A DNA stretch of 64,000 nucleotides. It comes from CAIWHR01 sp963709525 (GTDB taxonomy: Bacteria > Pseudomonadota > Gammaproteobacteria > Burkholderiales > Casimicrobiaceae). Position 1 is the first letter of the stretch. Each line of letters begins with the position of its first letter. Under the pieces are notes generated by a model. That model had not been told where the DNA came from, searched no databases, and saw only the letters and a list, made by a program, of their open reading frames with translations. The translations under genes and the position numbers were made by a program. This document shows positions 1 to 8,399 of this stretch, one piece after another. The DNA lies in contig CAVPXB010000009.1 of the NCBI GenBank assembly GCA_963709525.1, positions 124,001 through 188,000 of the forward strand, given 5' to 3'.

Positions 1-1900
1 TCTCGCCCCCGAGCAGCGCCGCGGGCGACACCAGGGGCAGGTCGACGTCGTCGATCGCGGCACCCGGGACGGCATCGACCGCGAAGGGCAGGGCGACGGT
101 TGCCGTGCCGGCGATCGGCCTACCGTGGCGATCGAGGATGTCCAGTCGAATCGTCGGCGCCGGCGCAGCACTCAGCAGCGTGACCCGGTGCAGGCGCAGC
201 CGCGCGATCGTCCCGTCGACAGGCGACCGCGTGGACGAGATCGCGTCTGTCGCAGTGGCGTCGCCGAGCGCAGTTGCCACCGGCCAGTTGACGAGCGGCC
301 CGACGCCGCTCGCGGTTTCCACCCGTGCCGATACCGGAGCCTCGACGTGGCGCAAGATCCAGTGGGTGGCGGCGACGTAGGGGTGCAGCGTGACGTGAAT
401 GCGATGAAAGGCGAGCGCCCAGCCGGTCGCGGCGATCAGGACCGCGGCGATCACGACTGTGGGCACCATCGAGGCGGCACGAGGAAGGCTGAATGCCTCC
501 AGGAGCGCCTTCAGGCGCGAACGCGGGTCACGCGAGACGGATTCGCGGCTGAAGCGTTCGTTTGAGACCTCATGGCGTCGGGTCAACAAAGCACGCGCTG
601 CGGCGTCGTGGCGGCGCGCGAAACGCCAGCGTCGCCACCACAGGACCAGCCACGCCGCCGCGAGTACGCACAGTGCGGGATAGATCGGCAGGAAGTAGCG
701 CATGCTGGCGACCCATTGCTGACCCATCCAGGCGAAGTAACCGACGGCCCACAGCCACACGAGGGAACGTGCGCGGGCAGCGGGCGTGGCACGCAACAGT
801 TGCCTGGCGCCACCGACGATGCCGATCACCACCGCGCTGCCGAGCACGGGACCGAGTCCCCACAGCAGGAGATTGCGGCCCGGATCGACCCAGGGCGTGC
901 GCGCCAGCCATTGCCAGTTCGGCGGGAAATCGGCGCCGCCGGAAGCGAACCGGCGTGCCTCCTGAATCTGTTCGAAGAAGGACTGCGCTGGCCAAAGATC
1001 GCTCCACGCGGGACCGGCGAACGCGTAGGGCGAGGCGAGACGGAAACAGGCCAGCATGCTGAAGGCGGCAAGCGCCAGCTCCGGAACGCGCAGGGCAAGC
1101 CGCCGGAGCGGGGTCGGGTGCGGCAACGCGATCGCCGGCGCCCAGTACAGGGCGAGCGGCAGCAGCGCGAACAGCGGCGCGATGCTGATCTTGCAGGCAA
1201 GGCCGAGACCGAGTGCGCCGCCGAAGGCGAGGGCGTCCGCCTTCTGCCCGAACCGCGCGATCCTGACGAGAAACACGAGCGCGGTGGTGGCGAACAGCGT
1301 CGCGCCCGTGTCCACGGTCCAGAAGTGCGCGGCCTGGATCGGCAGTACTGCCACGCCGTAGAACGCAGCCGCAGAGAGACCCACTGCGGTGCTCCACGCC
1401 ATCCGTCCCAGCAGAAAGGTTGCGATCAGCGCAAGCATGTCGCAAGCCGCGGAGAACGTGCGGCCCACCAGGGCGATCGCGCCGTATTCCGCGAGGTCCG
1501 CCGGCCCTCCGGCGGCAACGGCGAACTCGGCCATCAATCGCACCGCTGCCAACGGCAACTGGCCATAGGGATAGCCGGGGTGCCCGATGTTGGCCGGGTT
1601 GAAATCGCTGCACTGCGTGTCGAACCAACCGCCGACTCCCTCCGGGCCGCCGTTGCGCGCCTTGCACAGGGCGAGCCGTGCGTCGCGGTTGAAGTCCGTG
1701 CCGGAGTCGAGGGTCAGCCTGCCGGTGTGCAGCTGGCTCGCCACCATCGTGTTGAAACGCTCGTCCGGGTGCGGATAGGAACGGTCGTCCCACTGCAGGC
1801 CGTCGTGGCGCAGCCACCCCGCGAACAGCGCGACCGCCACCAGCGCCACCCACGCGAATCGCGGCGACCACCAGAAAGTCCAGCGCTTTTCGTTGACCAT
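1..1900 (-). CDS. GT39-like polytopic membrane glycosyltransferase (C-terminus outside window)
   Basis: The frame stays open from an ATG at 1900 to the left edge, at least 633 codons, so the C-terminus is missing. The N-terminus has one hydrophobic segment followed by a charged loop (residues about 33-48) containing a DDRSY element and HPDE. Many further hydrophobic segments follow, then a last soluble part rich in beta-type sequence. This layout is that of GT-C fold, PMT/GT39-type enzymes, which move a sugar from a polyprenyl-phosphate donor in the periplasm; an acidic first loop near the membrane is typical. The start at 1900 has no strong Shine-Dalgarno sequence, and an in-frame GTG at 1930 is possible. 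It is divergent from a Thr/Pro-repeat protein and a DUF2298 protein. The substrate cannot be read from the sequence. A stretch coded at about 497-566 carries a REP-like inverted pair and looks like a low-conservation loop. Confidence 0.7.
   Translation of the reverse strand, partial: MVNEKRWTFWWSPRFAWVALVAVALFAGWLRHDGLQWDDRSYPHPDERFNTMVASQLHTGRLTLDSGTDFNRDARLALCKARNGGPEGVGGWFDTQCSDFNPANIGHPGYPYGQLPLAAVRLMAEFAVAAGGPADLAEYGAIALVGRTFSAACDMLALIATFLLGRMAWSTAVGLSAAAFYGVAVLPIQAAHFWTVDTGATLFATTALVFLVRIARFGQKADALAFGGALGLGLACKISIAPLFALLPLALYWAPAIALPHPTPLRRLALRVPELALAAFSMLACFRLASPYAFAGPAWSDLWPAQSFFEQIQEARRFASGGADFPPNWQWLARTPWVDPGRNLLLWGLGPVLGSAVVIGIVGGARQLLRATPAARARSLVWLWAVGYFAWMGQQWVASMRYFLPIYPALCVLAAAWLVLWWRRWRFARRHDAAARALLTRRHEVSNERFSRESVSRDPRSRLKALLEAFSLPRAASMVPTVVIAAVLIAATGWALAFHRIHVTLHPYVAATHWILRHVEAPVSARVETASGVGPLVNWPVATALGDATATDAISSTRSPVDGTIARLRLHRVTLLSAAPAPTIRLDILDRHGRPIAGTATVALPFAVDAVPGAAIDDVDLPLVSPAALLGGE
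497..566. repeat. REP-like inverted pair inside the glycosyltransferase gene
   Basis: AGGAGCGCCTTCAGGCGCG at about 500-518 is followed near 540-562 by an oppositely oriented relative, whose reverse complement contains CGCTTCAGCCGCGAA. Both have the form of small REP elements with a GC stem around TTCA. A second copy of the first element with one mismatch lies at about 51395. Placement inside a coding region is unusual; the reading frame stays open through it. Confidence 0.45.
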
Positions 1901-2167
1901 CGCCGCGGCAATTACTCGGACTTGCGTCACCGTACCCGCGGCTGTGCAGAATGGGCGTCCGCTGCAGCAACCATGTGCCGGCCAGGAGCTTCGACAAGGC
2001 AGATGCGCCGTCCAGCGTACCTGCCGGCGCCATTGTCACGAAGTTTGACGGCCATTATACTGAGCGAGCACTGCAGCAGGGCGAGTCGGCGGAGGTTCGG
2101 GCGACTCCCGATTCCGGACGGCTCGGCGCAGCGTTGGGCGCCCCACGAGGCGCAGGGAGCAGGGAAG

Positions 2168-2665
2168 ATGCGGGTATCGCTTATCGAGGCGACAAGGATC
2201 GTCGCGGTGCTGGCCAGCGCTGCATGGATGGGTGTTGCCTGGGCACAGTCCGTGACCCCGACCCCGACGTCGTTCGCAACGCCGACCCCGACGCCGACGT
2301 CGTTCGCAACGCCGACCCCGACGCCGACGTCGTTCGCAACGCCGACGGCGACCCCGACAGCGACGCCGACGCCAACGTCGTTCGCGACTCCGACGGCGAC
2401 GCCCACCGCAACACCGACGGTCACCCCGACCGCCTCGCCCACGCTGACACTGACCGCGACGCCCACGCTCACGGCTTCGCTGACGCTCACGCCGACGTTG
2501 ACGCCATCCATTTCGGCATCACCCTCGCCGCTGCCGACGATCACGCCCTACGCGACGCCGACGCCCGTCGACGTGCCTGCCGGCACCTCCGGCAGCATCG
2601 CCGCACTTGTCTTGCTGATCCTGACCGTCACCTGGGTGCTCACCCGCGCCACGCGGCGGCGCTGA
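2168..2665 (+). CDS. secreted Thr/Pro-repeat protein with C-terminal membrane anchor
   Basis: This is a 165-residue protein. Residues 1 to about 26 form a signal peptide ending in AWA. Residues about 27-125 are almost only Thr, Pro, Ser and Ala, built on repeats of the decapeptide TPTPTPTSFA. The end has one hydrophobic segment (AALVLLILTVTWVL) and a basic tail, RATRRR. The ATG is preceded by AGGGAAG. The composition is mucin-like: such Thr/Pro domains are common targets of O-linked glycosylation in secreted proteins, and two membrane glycosyltransferase-type genes flank it. That link is inference. The low-complexity DNA makes its antisense strand open as well, but only this strand gives a signal peptide and an anchor. 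No enzyme domain is present. Confidence 0.7.
   Translation: MRVSLIEATRIVAVLASAAWMGVAWAQSVTPTPTSFATPTPTPTSFATPTPTPTSFATPTATPTATPTPTSFATPTATPTATPTVTPTASPTLTLTATPTLTASLTLTPTLTPSISASPSPLPTITPYATPTPVDVPAGTSGSIAALVLLILTVTWVLTRATRRR
2251..2400 (+). repeat. 30-bp in-frame tandem repeat
   Basis: A 30-bp unit is exact at 2281-2310 and 2311-2340, with a near copy at 2251-2280 and decayed copies to about 2400. Each unit codes for ten residues of the Thr/Pro domain. The unit length is a multiple of three, so copy-number change would keep the frame. Confidence 0.9.
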
Positions 2666-2805
2666 AAGCCGGGGCGGCACTGCCAGGCGCCGCTTGGAAT
2701 TGCCCAAAGATCCAACGCGGCGACAGGTTGCTCTCATGATCGACCGGATGGCGCGGTGACGCGGCCGCCTCGCGGCATCGCGCCAGTGGCGTCCAGGCAG
2801 CAATC

Positions 2806-4881
2806 GTGACGCCCGATGTTCCTCGCCTCGGCGAGTCGCTCCTCTACGCCGTCCAATGGTGGGCGGCCCTGTTCTTCATCAACGCGACGGGTTGGCAAGT
2901 CCTGCGCCCCGCTCTTGCCCGCTGGCAGGACGCCGGCTGGGTGCTGGCGCGGCCGTTGTCGGTGCTTGCGGCCGCCTTCGCCGTGTGGGCGGTCGCGCAC
3001 CTCCTGCCGGTGTTCCGCGCCGATGTGATCAGGACGGCATTGCTGCTCGTCGCGGCGTTCGTCTGGTTTCGCGGCTTCGGGCGCGCGCGCATCGGCCGCG
3101 AGTTGCGGTGGACGATCGCGGCTGCCGAGTTGCGCTTTGTCGTCCCGTTCGTTGTCTATCTCGCGATGCGCGGGTTGAGCCACGACATCATCGGGCTCGA
3201 GAAATTCATGGATCTCGCGTTCGTCATGTCGGGATTGCGCACGCAGACCATGCCCGTTCCGGATCCGTGGTTCGCCGGCGCGGCGATCAACTACTACTAC
3301 TTCGGCCACTACGTCACCGCCTTCCTTTGCAAGCTCTCGGGCGTGCCTGCCGCGTTCGGGTACAACCTCATGCTCGCCACGCTGTTCGCCAGCACCTTCC
3401 AGCTCGGCTTCGCCCTGGTCGCCGAGATGTCGGAGACCGTCGCCAAACCCCTGCGCAACGCGGTGTCGCTGGTGGCGGGCGCGTGGCTCACGCTGGGTGG
3501 CAACGTGCATGGATTCCTGTACGGTTTCGTCAAGCCGTGGCTGGTTTCGTCGGGATGGATCGATCCCCCACGTCAGGCGTTCCTGATATCGGATCCGACG
3601 CGTTTTGTCGGCTGGGATCCGCCGACCGACGACAAGCTGATCCATGAGTTTCCCGCGTACGCCTTCTACGTGGGCGACCTGCACGCGCATCTCATCAACC
3701 TGCCGAACGTGATCCTGTTCTGCTGCGTGCTGCTCGCCTGGTTGCGCTCGCGTGACGAAGCGGGGCCCGCGAACAGGGTCTGGCTCGTCGCTGCCGCGTG
3801 GCTGGTGGGGCTGTTCGCCATGGCCAACAGCTGGGACGGCTTGATGTATGCGGGAATGCTCGGGGTAATGCTCGTTCTCAATCTTGTCGAGGGCATGCGC
3901 CGGCGCGCGCCGGCTGCGGCCGTCGCGGACGGAGCGCTCGCGGTTGCGGCCACGCTGGCGACGATCGCGCCGTTCGTCGCGCATTTCGACGCGCCGTCGG
4001 CGGGATTCCTGCCCACGCACAGCCACACGCCGGTCTGGCAGTGGCTCGTGCTGTACGGGCTGCAGGCCGGGCTGGCCGTCGCCGGCTGCGCGCTCGCCCT
4101 GGGCCGGGGACGCGAACTCATCGCTGTGCCTGCGCGCAGACTGCTGCTGGCGATGACGGCGCTCGCGATTGTCTTCGCGCTGATCCCTGAATTCTTCTAT
4201 CTGAAGGATATCTACGGCGGGTCGTTCTATCGCGGCAACACAGCGTTCAAGTTCGGCTTCCAGGCTTTCGCCCTGCTCACGCTCGCCGCCTGCGTCGGGG
4301 TCGGGTTGATGCTCTCGGTGCGACGCGATGGCCGGCGACGCCTGGCGATCATCGCCTTGCTCAACCTGGCGCTGGTGCCGCCGCTGTATTACAGCTGGTT
4401 CGTCGTCAAGGGTGGATTCGGCGTGTGGCCCGAGCGGGAGTGGACGCTCGACGGCCAGCGCTATCTTGCGCTGTCGCATCCGGAGGATCGGGATGCGGTG
4501 GCGTGGCTTGCCCGGCAGGCAGGCGGGGGAACGCTGGTGGAAGCGGTCGGCGACAGCTACACGTTCGCGGCCCGCATATCCGCGAACACGGGCATCCCCG
4601 CCGTCCTCGGCTGGCCGGTGCACGAGCAACTCTGGCGCGGCAACGACCCGTCGGTGTGGGTGCGGCGCGACGACGTCAACCGCCTGTACACGACGAAGGA
4701 CGTCGAAGCCGCACGCCTGGTCATCGAGCGCTATCGCCCACGCTGGCTCGTCGTCGGTCGGTTCGAGCGCGAGCGCTACGGCGCGGCACTCGAACCGCAG
4801 TTCCTCGCATCGTTGGGAAGCGTCGCCTTCCGCTCGGGCGACACCTTCATTGTGGATCTCGCGGGCGGTGCCCGCCCGTGA
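2806..4881 (+). CDS. DUF2298 (Chlor_Arch_YYY type) polytopic membrane protein
   Basis: This is a 691-residue protein with a GTG start and about a dozen hydrophobic segments. The region around residues 140-175 has the family hallmark: EKFMDLAF, then DPWFAGAAINYYYFGHY. These resemble the conserved DPW..G and YYYFGHY motifs of DUF2298/TIGR03662 membrane proteins, which are thought to be GT-C type glycosyltransferases. A second conserved part, around residue 285, reads PAYAFYVGDLHAH. The C-terminal about 150 residues are soluble, with GDSYTFAARIS. Proteins of this family are often found beside GT39-like enzymes, as here (gene ending at the left edge). Donor and acceptor are unknown. It ends 7 bp from the convergent HAD-UbiA gene. 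Confidence 0.8.
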   Translation: MTPDVPRLGESLLYAVQWWAALFFINATGWQVLRPALARWQDAGWVLARPLSVLAAAFAVWAVAHLLPVFRADVIRTALLLVAAFVWFRGFGRARIGRELRWTIAAAELRFVVPFVVYLAMRGLSHDIIGLEKFMDLAFVMSGLRTQTMPVPDPWFAGAAINYYYFGHYVTAFLCKLSGVPAAFGYNLMLATLFASTFQLGFALVAEMSETVAKPLRNAVSLVAGAWLTLGGNVHGFLYGFVKPWLVSSGWIDPPRQAFLISDPTRFVGWDPPTDDKLIHEFPAYAFYVGDLHAHLINLPNVILFCCVLLAWLRSRDEAGPANRVWLVAAAWLVGLFAMANSWDGLMYAGMLGVMLVLNLVEGMRRRAPAAAVADGALAVAATLATIAPFVAHFDAPSAGFLPTHSHTPVWQWLVLYGLQAGLAVAGCALALGRGRELIAVPARRLLLAMTALAIVFALIPEFFYLKDIYGGSFYRGNTAFKFGFQAFALLTLAACVGVGLMLSVRRDGRRRLAIIALLNLALVPPLYYSWFVVKGGFGVWPEREWTLDGQRYLALSHPEDRDAVAWLARQAGGGTLVEAVGDSYTFAARISANTGIPAVLGWPVHEQLWRGNDPSVWVRRDDVNRLYTTKDVEAARLVIERYRPRWLVVGRFERERYGAALEPQFLASLGSVAFRSGDTFIVDLAGGARP

Positions 4882-4888
4882 GGCGGAG

Positions 4889-6325
4889 TCAGGTGGCGAG
4901 CCACAGCAGCGCGCCGATCGCTGCGAGCACGACATAGGTCGGGGCATCGCGGACGGCGAAGGCGACCGGGTCGTCGTCCATCCCGTCGCGCAGCGCAATC
5001 CTCCAGGCGCGAACCAGCCAGAGTGCGACCAGGGGTATCAGCCCCCAGAGGAGGTCGGGTCGTGCGTAGTAGAGCGATGCTTCGCGACTGCACACGTAGA
5101 ACGCGAGGATGACAACGGCGCCGGCACCGCTGGCGAAGCCGAGTCGCGCGACGGCCGTGGCATGACCGGGCGGGTAGCCGCGCCAGGGGCGCAGATCGCG
5201 TCCGGAGCGTGCGGCTTCGCTGATCTCGATGTGGCGCTTGAGCAGTGCGAGGCTCAGGAACAGGAGACCGGTGAACCCGAGCAGCCAGCGCGAAGCGGGC
5301 ACGTCGATCGCCGCCGCACCCATCTGCACGCGGAGCACGTACAGCGAAGCGAGCGCGGCCACGTCCGCATAGGCAACGCGTTTCAGCCACAGCGAGTACA
5401 GGGTCGCGCCCGCGAGATACACGACGAGCGAATGCCCGAACGCGGCAGGCAGCCGCGCGCCGACCAGCAACGCAGTGCCGGCCAAGGCGCCGGCGAACAG
5501 AAGCGCCATGCGTGGTGGCAGCTGGCCGCTGGCGAGTGGACGCGCGCGCTTGATCGGGTGGGCGCGATCGGCCGGCAGGTCCGCCACGTCGTTGGCGGCG
5601 TAGACCGCGGACGAGGCGAGGCAGGCGGCGGCGATGCCTTCGATGGACGCCAGCCAGGCGCTCGCGTCGCCGGCCCGGTGCGCGGTCACCAGCGGCACCA
5701 GCAGCAGCAGGTTCTTCACCCATTGGTGAGGGCGCGCAAGGCGCAGCAATGCGGCCGCGACGCCGGGCGGCGCGGTGCCCAGGCACCGAAGCACAGGAAC
5801 CGTTTGCGCGACGCGCGCCAGGAGCTCGGGGGAAGCGCCGACGGTCACGGCCCCGGCAGAGTCCCGCCACACCGGCAGATCCGCCCAGCTGTCGCCGACG
5901 TAGACGTAGCCGCCGGCACCGTAATGGCGGACGAGTGCGTCGGCCTTGGCGTGCCCCTTGAGGTTCAGCTTGCCGTCGCTCGCGAGGACGTCGGAGAACA
6001 GGCGAAGATGCGCGGCGACCGCCGAGGCGATGCGTCTGTCGCTCGCCGTGGCGAGCACGATCGTGCGCCCGAGCAACTGCTCCTCGCGCAGAAATCCCAG
6101 CACCTCCGGGTTGTAGGGCAGCAGCGCGGCGTCGAGGTTGGCCCGCCGGGCGACCTGTTCCTTGAAATGGGCGCGCCCGCGCAGGAGCCACCAAGGCAGG
6201 ACGAAAACGAGCGCCGGATTGCGCCGCAGCAGCCGCACCAGCGCTTCGATCAGCGTGTCGGTGGCGACGAGCGTCCGGTCCAGGTCGACGCACAAGACCG
6301 GGCAGGGCGTCTGCGGCGCATCCAA
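4889..6325 (-). CDS. HAD-UbiA fusion, decaprenyl-phosphate phosphoribosyltransferase-like
   Basis: This is a 478-residue two-domain protein. Residues about 10-185 are a HAD phosphatase domain: the motif I nucleophile region DLDRT has D14 and D16, and the Mg-binding motif is VGDSWAD around 143-149. Residues about 195-478 are a UbiA prenyltransferase with eight or so membrane helices. They contain NDVADLPADR at 245-254 and HPIKR plus RPLASG to 267; this Asp-rich motif with HP.KR.RP.ASG is typical of the enzymes that join polyprenyl phosphate to phosphoribose. The HAD part could remove the 5-phosphate from the lipid-linked ribose phosphate (inference). The product would be a lipid-linked pentose, a natural donor for the neighbouring GT-C type enzymes. 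No DprE1/DprE2-like epimerase genes are in the window. Confidence 0.85.
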   Translation of the reverse strand: MDAPQTPCPVLCVDLDRTLVATDTLIEALVRLLRRNPALVFVLPWWLLRGRAHFKEQVARRANLDAALLPYNPEVLGFLREEQLLGRTIVLATASDRRIASAVAAHLRLFSDVLASDGKLNLKGHAKADALVRHYGAGGYVYVGDSWADLPVWRDSAGAVTVGASPELLARVAQTVPVLRCLGTAPPGVAAALLRLARPHQWVKNLLLLVPLVTAHRAGDASAWLASIEGIAAACLASSAVYAANDVADLPADRAHPIKRARPLASGQLPPRMALLFAGALAGTALLVGARLPAAFGHSLVVYLAGATLYSLWLKRVAYADVAALASLYVLRVQMGAAAIDVPASRWLLGFTGLLFLSLALLKRHIEISEAARSGRDLRPWRGYPPGHATAVARLGFASGAGAVVILAFYVCSREASLYYARPDLLWGLIPLVALWLVRAWRIALRDGMDDDPVAFAVRDAPTYVVLAAIGALLWLAT

Positions 6326-6341
6326 ACCCGAATCCCGCGCG

Positions 6342-6551
6342 TCACGCGACGTCGACGTTTTGAACCCCGACGAACTCCGATTCGAGAACGGGCTCGCCGT
6401 CCTCCGGGAGCATGGAAATGACCTCGCGCAAGTTGGCGTTCAACTCGTCAGGCGTTGTGGCTTGCGAATGCGCCCCCGGAAACCCGGGGACGAAGCCCAC
6501 GAACAGGCCCGCATCAGGGCCGCGTTCAATCACCGCAGAAGAATCTCTCAC
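6342..6551 (-). CDS. HicB-family antitoxin, without a HicA partner
   Basis: This 69-residue protein matches the short HicB/UPF0150 form: an N-terminal strand AVIERGPDAGLFVGFVPGF, then PGAHSQATTPDELNANLREV and a C-terminal VLESEFVGVQ. The start is a GTG at 6551 with GGGAGG six bases upstream; the ATG just before it is out of frame and stops at once. Family members normally block the HicA mRNA interferase. In this subfamily hicA usually lies right next to hicB, but here the next gene downstream is the prenyltransferase (16 bp away), and no HicA-like frame is found on the upstream side. It is either a solitary regulator or a remnant. Confidence 0.8.
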   Translation of the reverse strand: MRDSSAVIERGPDAGLFVGFVPGFPGAHSQATTPDELNANLREVISMLPEDGEPVLESEFVGVQNVDVA

Positions 6552-6573
6552 GACATGCCTCCCCTCTGCGCCG

Positions 6574-6602
6574 ATTATCGACCCGGCGGGTAACTGGCGC
6601 AA
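6574..6602 (-). promoter_or_regulatory. candidate sigma-70 promoter for hicB
   Basis: On the minus strand TTGCGC (6597-6602) and GATAAT (6574-6579) are 17 bp apart. The GTG start of the HicB gene is 22 bp below the -10 box, so the leader would be very short. The -35 match is only partial. Confidence 0.45.
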
Positions 6603-6862
6603 ACATGGCAGGCGCAACGTGCGGGCCAACCGGCGGGCCGCGCCAACGCGCGCAAGAAGGAAGCCGCACACCGGCACGTCCGTAAAGTACGGTTGGAGCG
6701 CAGCGATGCGGTGCTGTGACGCCTGACGGGATGGATCGTGGAGGCACTGGGCGCGCCTGCCGGACCGGGGCCGTGACAAGCACTAGGTAAGCAGAAGATC
6801 AGTCGCTGCCGCTTGGGGGTCTGCGGGTCGGCGCACGGCGTGCCGGGGTCCAAGCACGAGAG

Positions 6863-8305
6863 TCAAAGGCGTCGTCTGAAGGCAACCGCCCCCACGGTAG
6901 CGCATAGCAAGGTCAGCAGCAGAAGCGATGCCCCGCTCAAGGTTGGCACCTCGACTGTTGTCGCTGGAAGGGGCTGGACTGGAGGCGACGGCGCGGAACT
7001 GGCTCCCGTTCCTTTGCTGTTGATCGCGGCGACTGTGCAGGTATAGGTTGTTCCGCGGGCAAATCCTGTCACAGTGATTGGACTCGCCGTTCCGCTGCCG
7101 GTCACGGGTGAGCCGCTGATTCGTGGCAAGCATGTGACGATGTAGCCCAAGAGCGGCGTTCCGCCGTCGTCAATTGGAGGAGCGAAAGCAACCGATGCGC
7201 TGCCATCGCTCACCGTGACTGCCATCAAGGAGGGGGCACCAGGCAAAGTCGCGGGTCCGATTGCGATTACGGCGGGTTCGGAACCCGCTGGGATGGAACC
7301 CGTGACCATGTTGGACGCCGGGTCGATTGCAACGATGAAACCGTTGCTGCTTGCGACATACACACGAGATCCTGAAGGCGTCACCGCCACCCCTCGGAGG
7401 AAACCGCCCACCGGAATCGTCGCCACGATACTGTTGCTCGCCGTATCCACAACTGAGACGGTAGATGCGATCCCGTTCGTTACGTACGCTCGCGTTCCGG
7501 CTGGATTCACCGCGACCATTATGGGTCGCTTCTCTCCACCTCCCACAGGCAGCACCGGGATGACCGCAGTGACGGTGTTCGTCGCGAGATCGATTACGGA
7601 AATGACGTCCGATTGACTGGCAACAAATGCCTTCGTCCCAGCGGGATTGACGGCGATGCCGGTGGGGGCTGTCGGCACTGGAATGTGAGCAAGTACCGTA
7701 TCCGTCGCAGTGTCGACGACAGCAACTGTATCGCTGAACAATTGCGTGACGTACGCGCGAGACCCGGATGGGTTGAGCGCGACGAACATCGCATAGTCGA
7801 CCGTAACGCCCACGTTGAGTGATATGGATCTGATTACAGTATTGGCTGCCGCGTCGACAACGACCAGAGCAGGCCCCCAAAAGTTCGTTACGTACACCCT
7901 GGATCCGTCCGGATGTACTGCGACACCATTGGGGCTACCCGGAATGTCGATATTCGCCACGACACTCTTTGTCGCCGTGTCGATGACCAGAAGATTGTGG
8001 GTGTACCAGTGGGCGACGTATGTGCGCGTTCCAGATGGATTCACGGCGATTCCGGCCGGAACGTCACCCACGGGAATCGTTGCCACTACAGAGCCAGTTG
8101 ACGTTCCGAATACGGTCACATTGTCACTGGTCTCGTTAGTTACCCATCCGAGCGGCTCGGCAGCTGCCACTGCAGACATCGACACCAACGTTAACAAGGC
8201 GAGAATCTTGGTCGCGTACGCGTTCATGAACGAAATGACTCCTGTAGAAACAGCGGCTGCTGCGCTCGAAAGCCCTCTGTCGAGTTTGCTCGCAAGGGGG
8301 CACAT
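6863..8305 (-). CDS. secreted YVTN beta-propeller protein with FN3 domain and VPTLS-type C-terminal sorting tail
   Basis: With an ATG at 8305 the protein has 480 residues. That start has AAGGAG seven bases upstream. A second start at 8227 gives a cleaner signal peptide (MNAYATKILALLTLVS) with a poorer ribosome site. The signal peptide is followed by about seven repeats of roughly 42 residues with the pattern AVNPSGTRAYVT and VDTATN.V, the YVTN/NHL-like beta-propeller. A fibronectin-III-like domain follows (AFAPPIDDGGTPLLGY ... YTCTVAA). The end is VPTLS, a hydrophobic segment and RRRL, close to the IPTL-CTERM sorting signal (IPTLSxWG in the family). Such tails are processed by an exosortase; none is encoded here. 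The role is probably structural at the cell surface or in the matrix. Confidence 0.8.
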   Translation of the reverse strand: MCPLASKLDRGLSSAAAAVSTGVISFMNAYATKILALLTLVSMSAVAAAEPLGWVTNETSDNVTVFGTSTGSVVATIPVGDVPAGIAVNPSGTRTYVAHWYTHNLLVIDTATKSVVANIDIPGSPNGVAVHPDGSRVYVTNFWGPALVVVDAAANTVIRSISLNVGVTVDYAMFVALNPSGSRAYVTQLFSDTVAVVDTATDTVLAHIPVPTAPTGIAVNPAGTKAFVASQSDVISVIDLATNTVTAVIPVLPVGGGEKRPIMVAVNPAGTRAYVTNGIASTVSVVDTASNSIVATIPVGGFLRGVAVTPSGSRVYVASSNGFIVAIDPASNMVTGSIPAGSEPAVIAIGPATLPGAPSLMAVTVSDGSASVAFAPPIDDGGTPLLGYIVTCLPRISGSPVTGSGTASPITVTGFARGTTYTCTVAAINSKGTGASSAPSPPVQPLPATTVEVPTLSGASLLLLTLLCATVGAVAFRRRL

Positions 8306-8399
8306 CAGCGTCTCCTTCCGATTCGCGAGCGTCGCCGGTGACCGTCCGCTTTGACCTCCCGTTGCCTGTCCGCTCGATGGAGGGATTGAACGCCCTTGG

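Noticed and set aside
2251..2400. 30-bp repeats as a CRISPR or regulatory array
   Set aside because: They are in frame inside a secreted Thr/Pro protein with a signal peptide and anchor.
572..2665. 697-codon open frame on the plus strand and other very long frames, such as 2734-4998 minus and 4328-6421 plus
   Set aside because: They are antisense or off-frame shadows of the membrane-protein genes in G+C-rich DNA. They have Arg/Gly/Pro-rich composition, no domains and no ribosome sites, while the opposite frames encode clear families.
2600..2665. IPTL-CTERM-like sorting signal on the Thr/Pro protein
   Set aside because: It has a helix and a basic tail but no IPTL/VPTL motif before the helix.
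6552..6860. A HicA toxin gene next to hicB
   Set aside because: No frame on either strand has the HicA pattern (a short dsRBD-like protein with G-S-H and a catalytic His); the frames there are Arg/Pro-rich noise.
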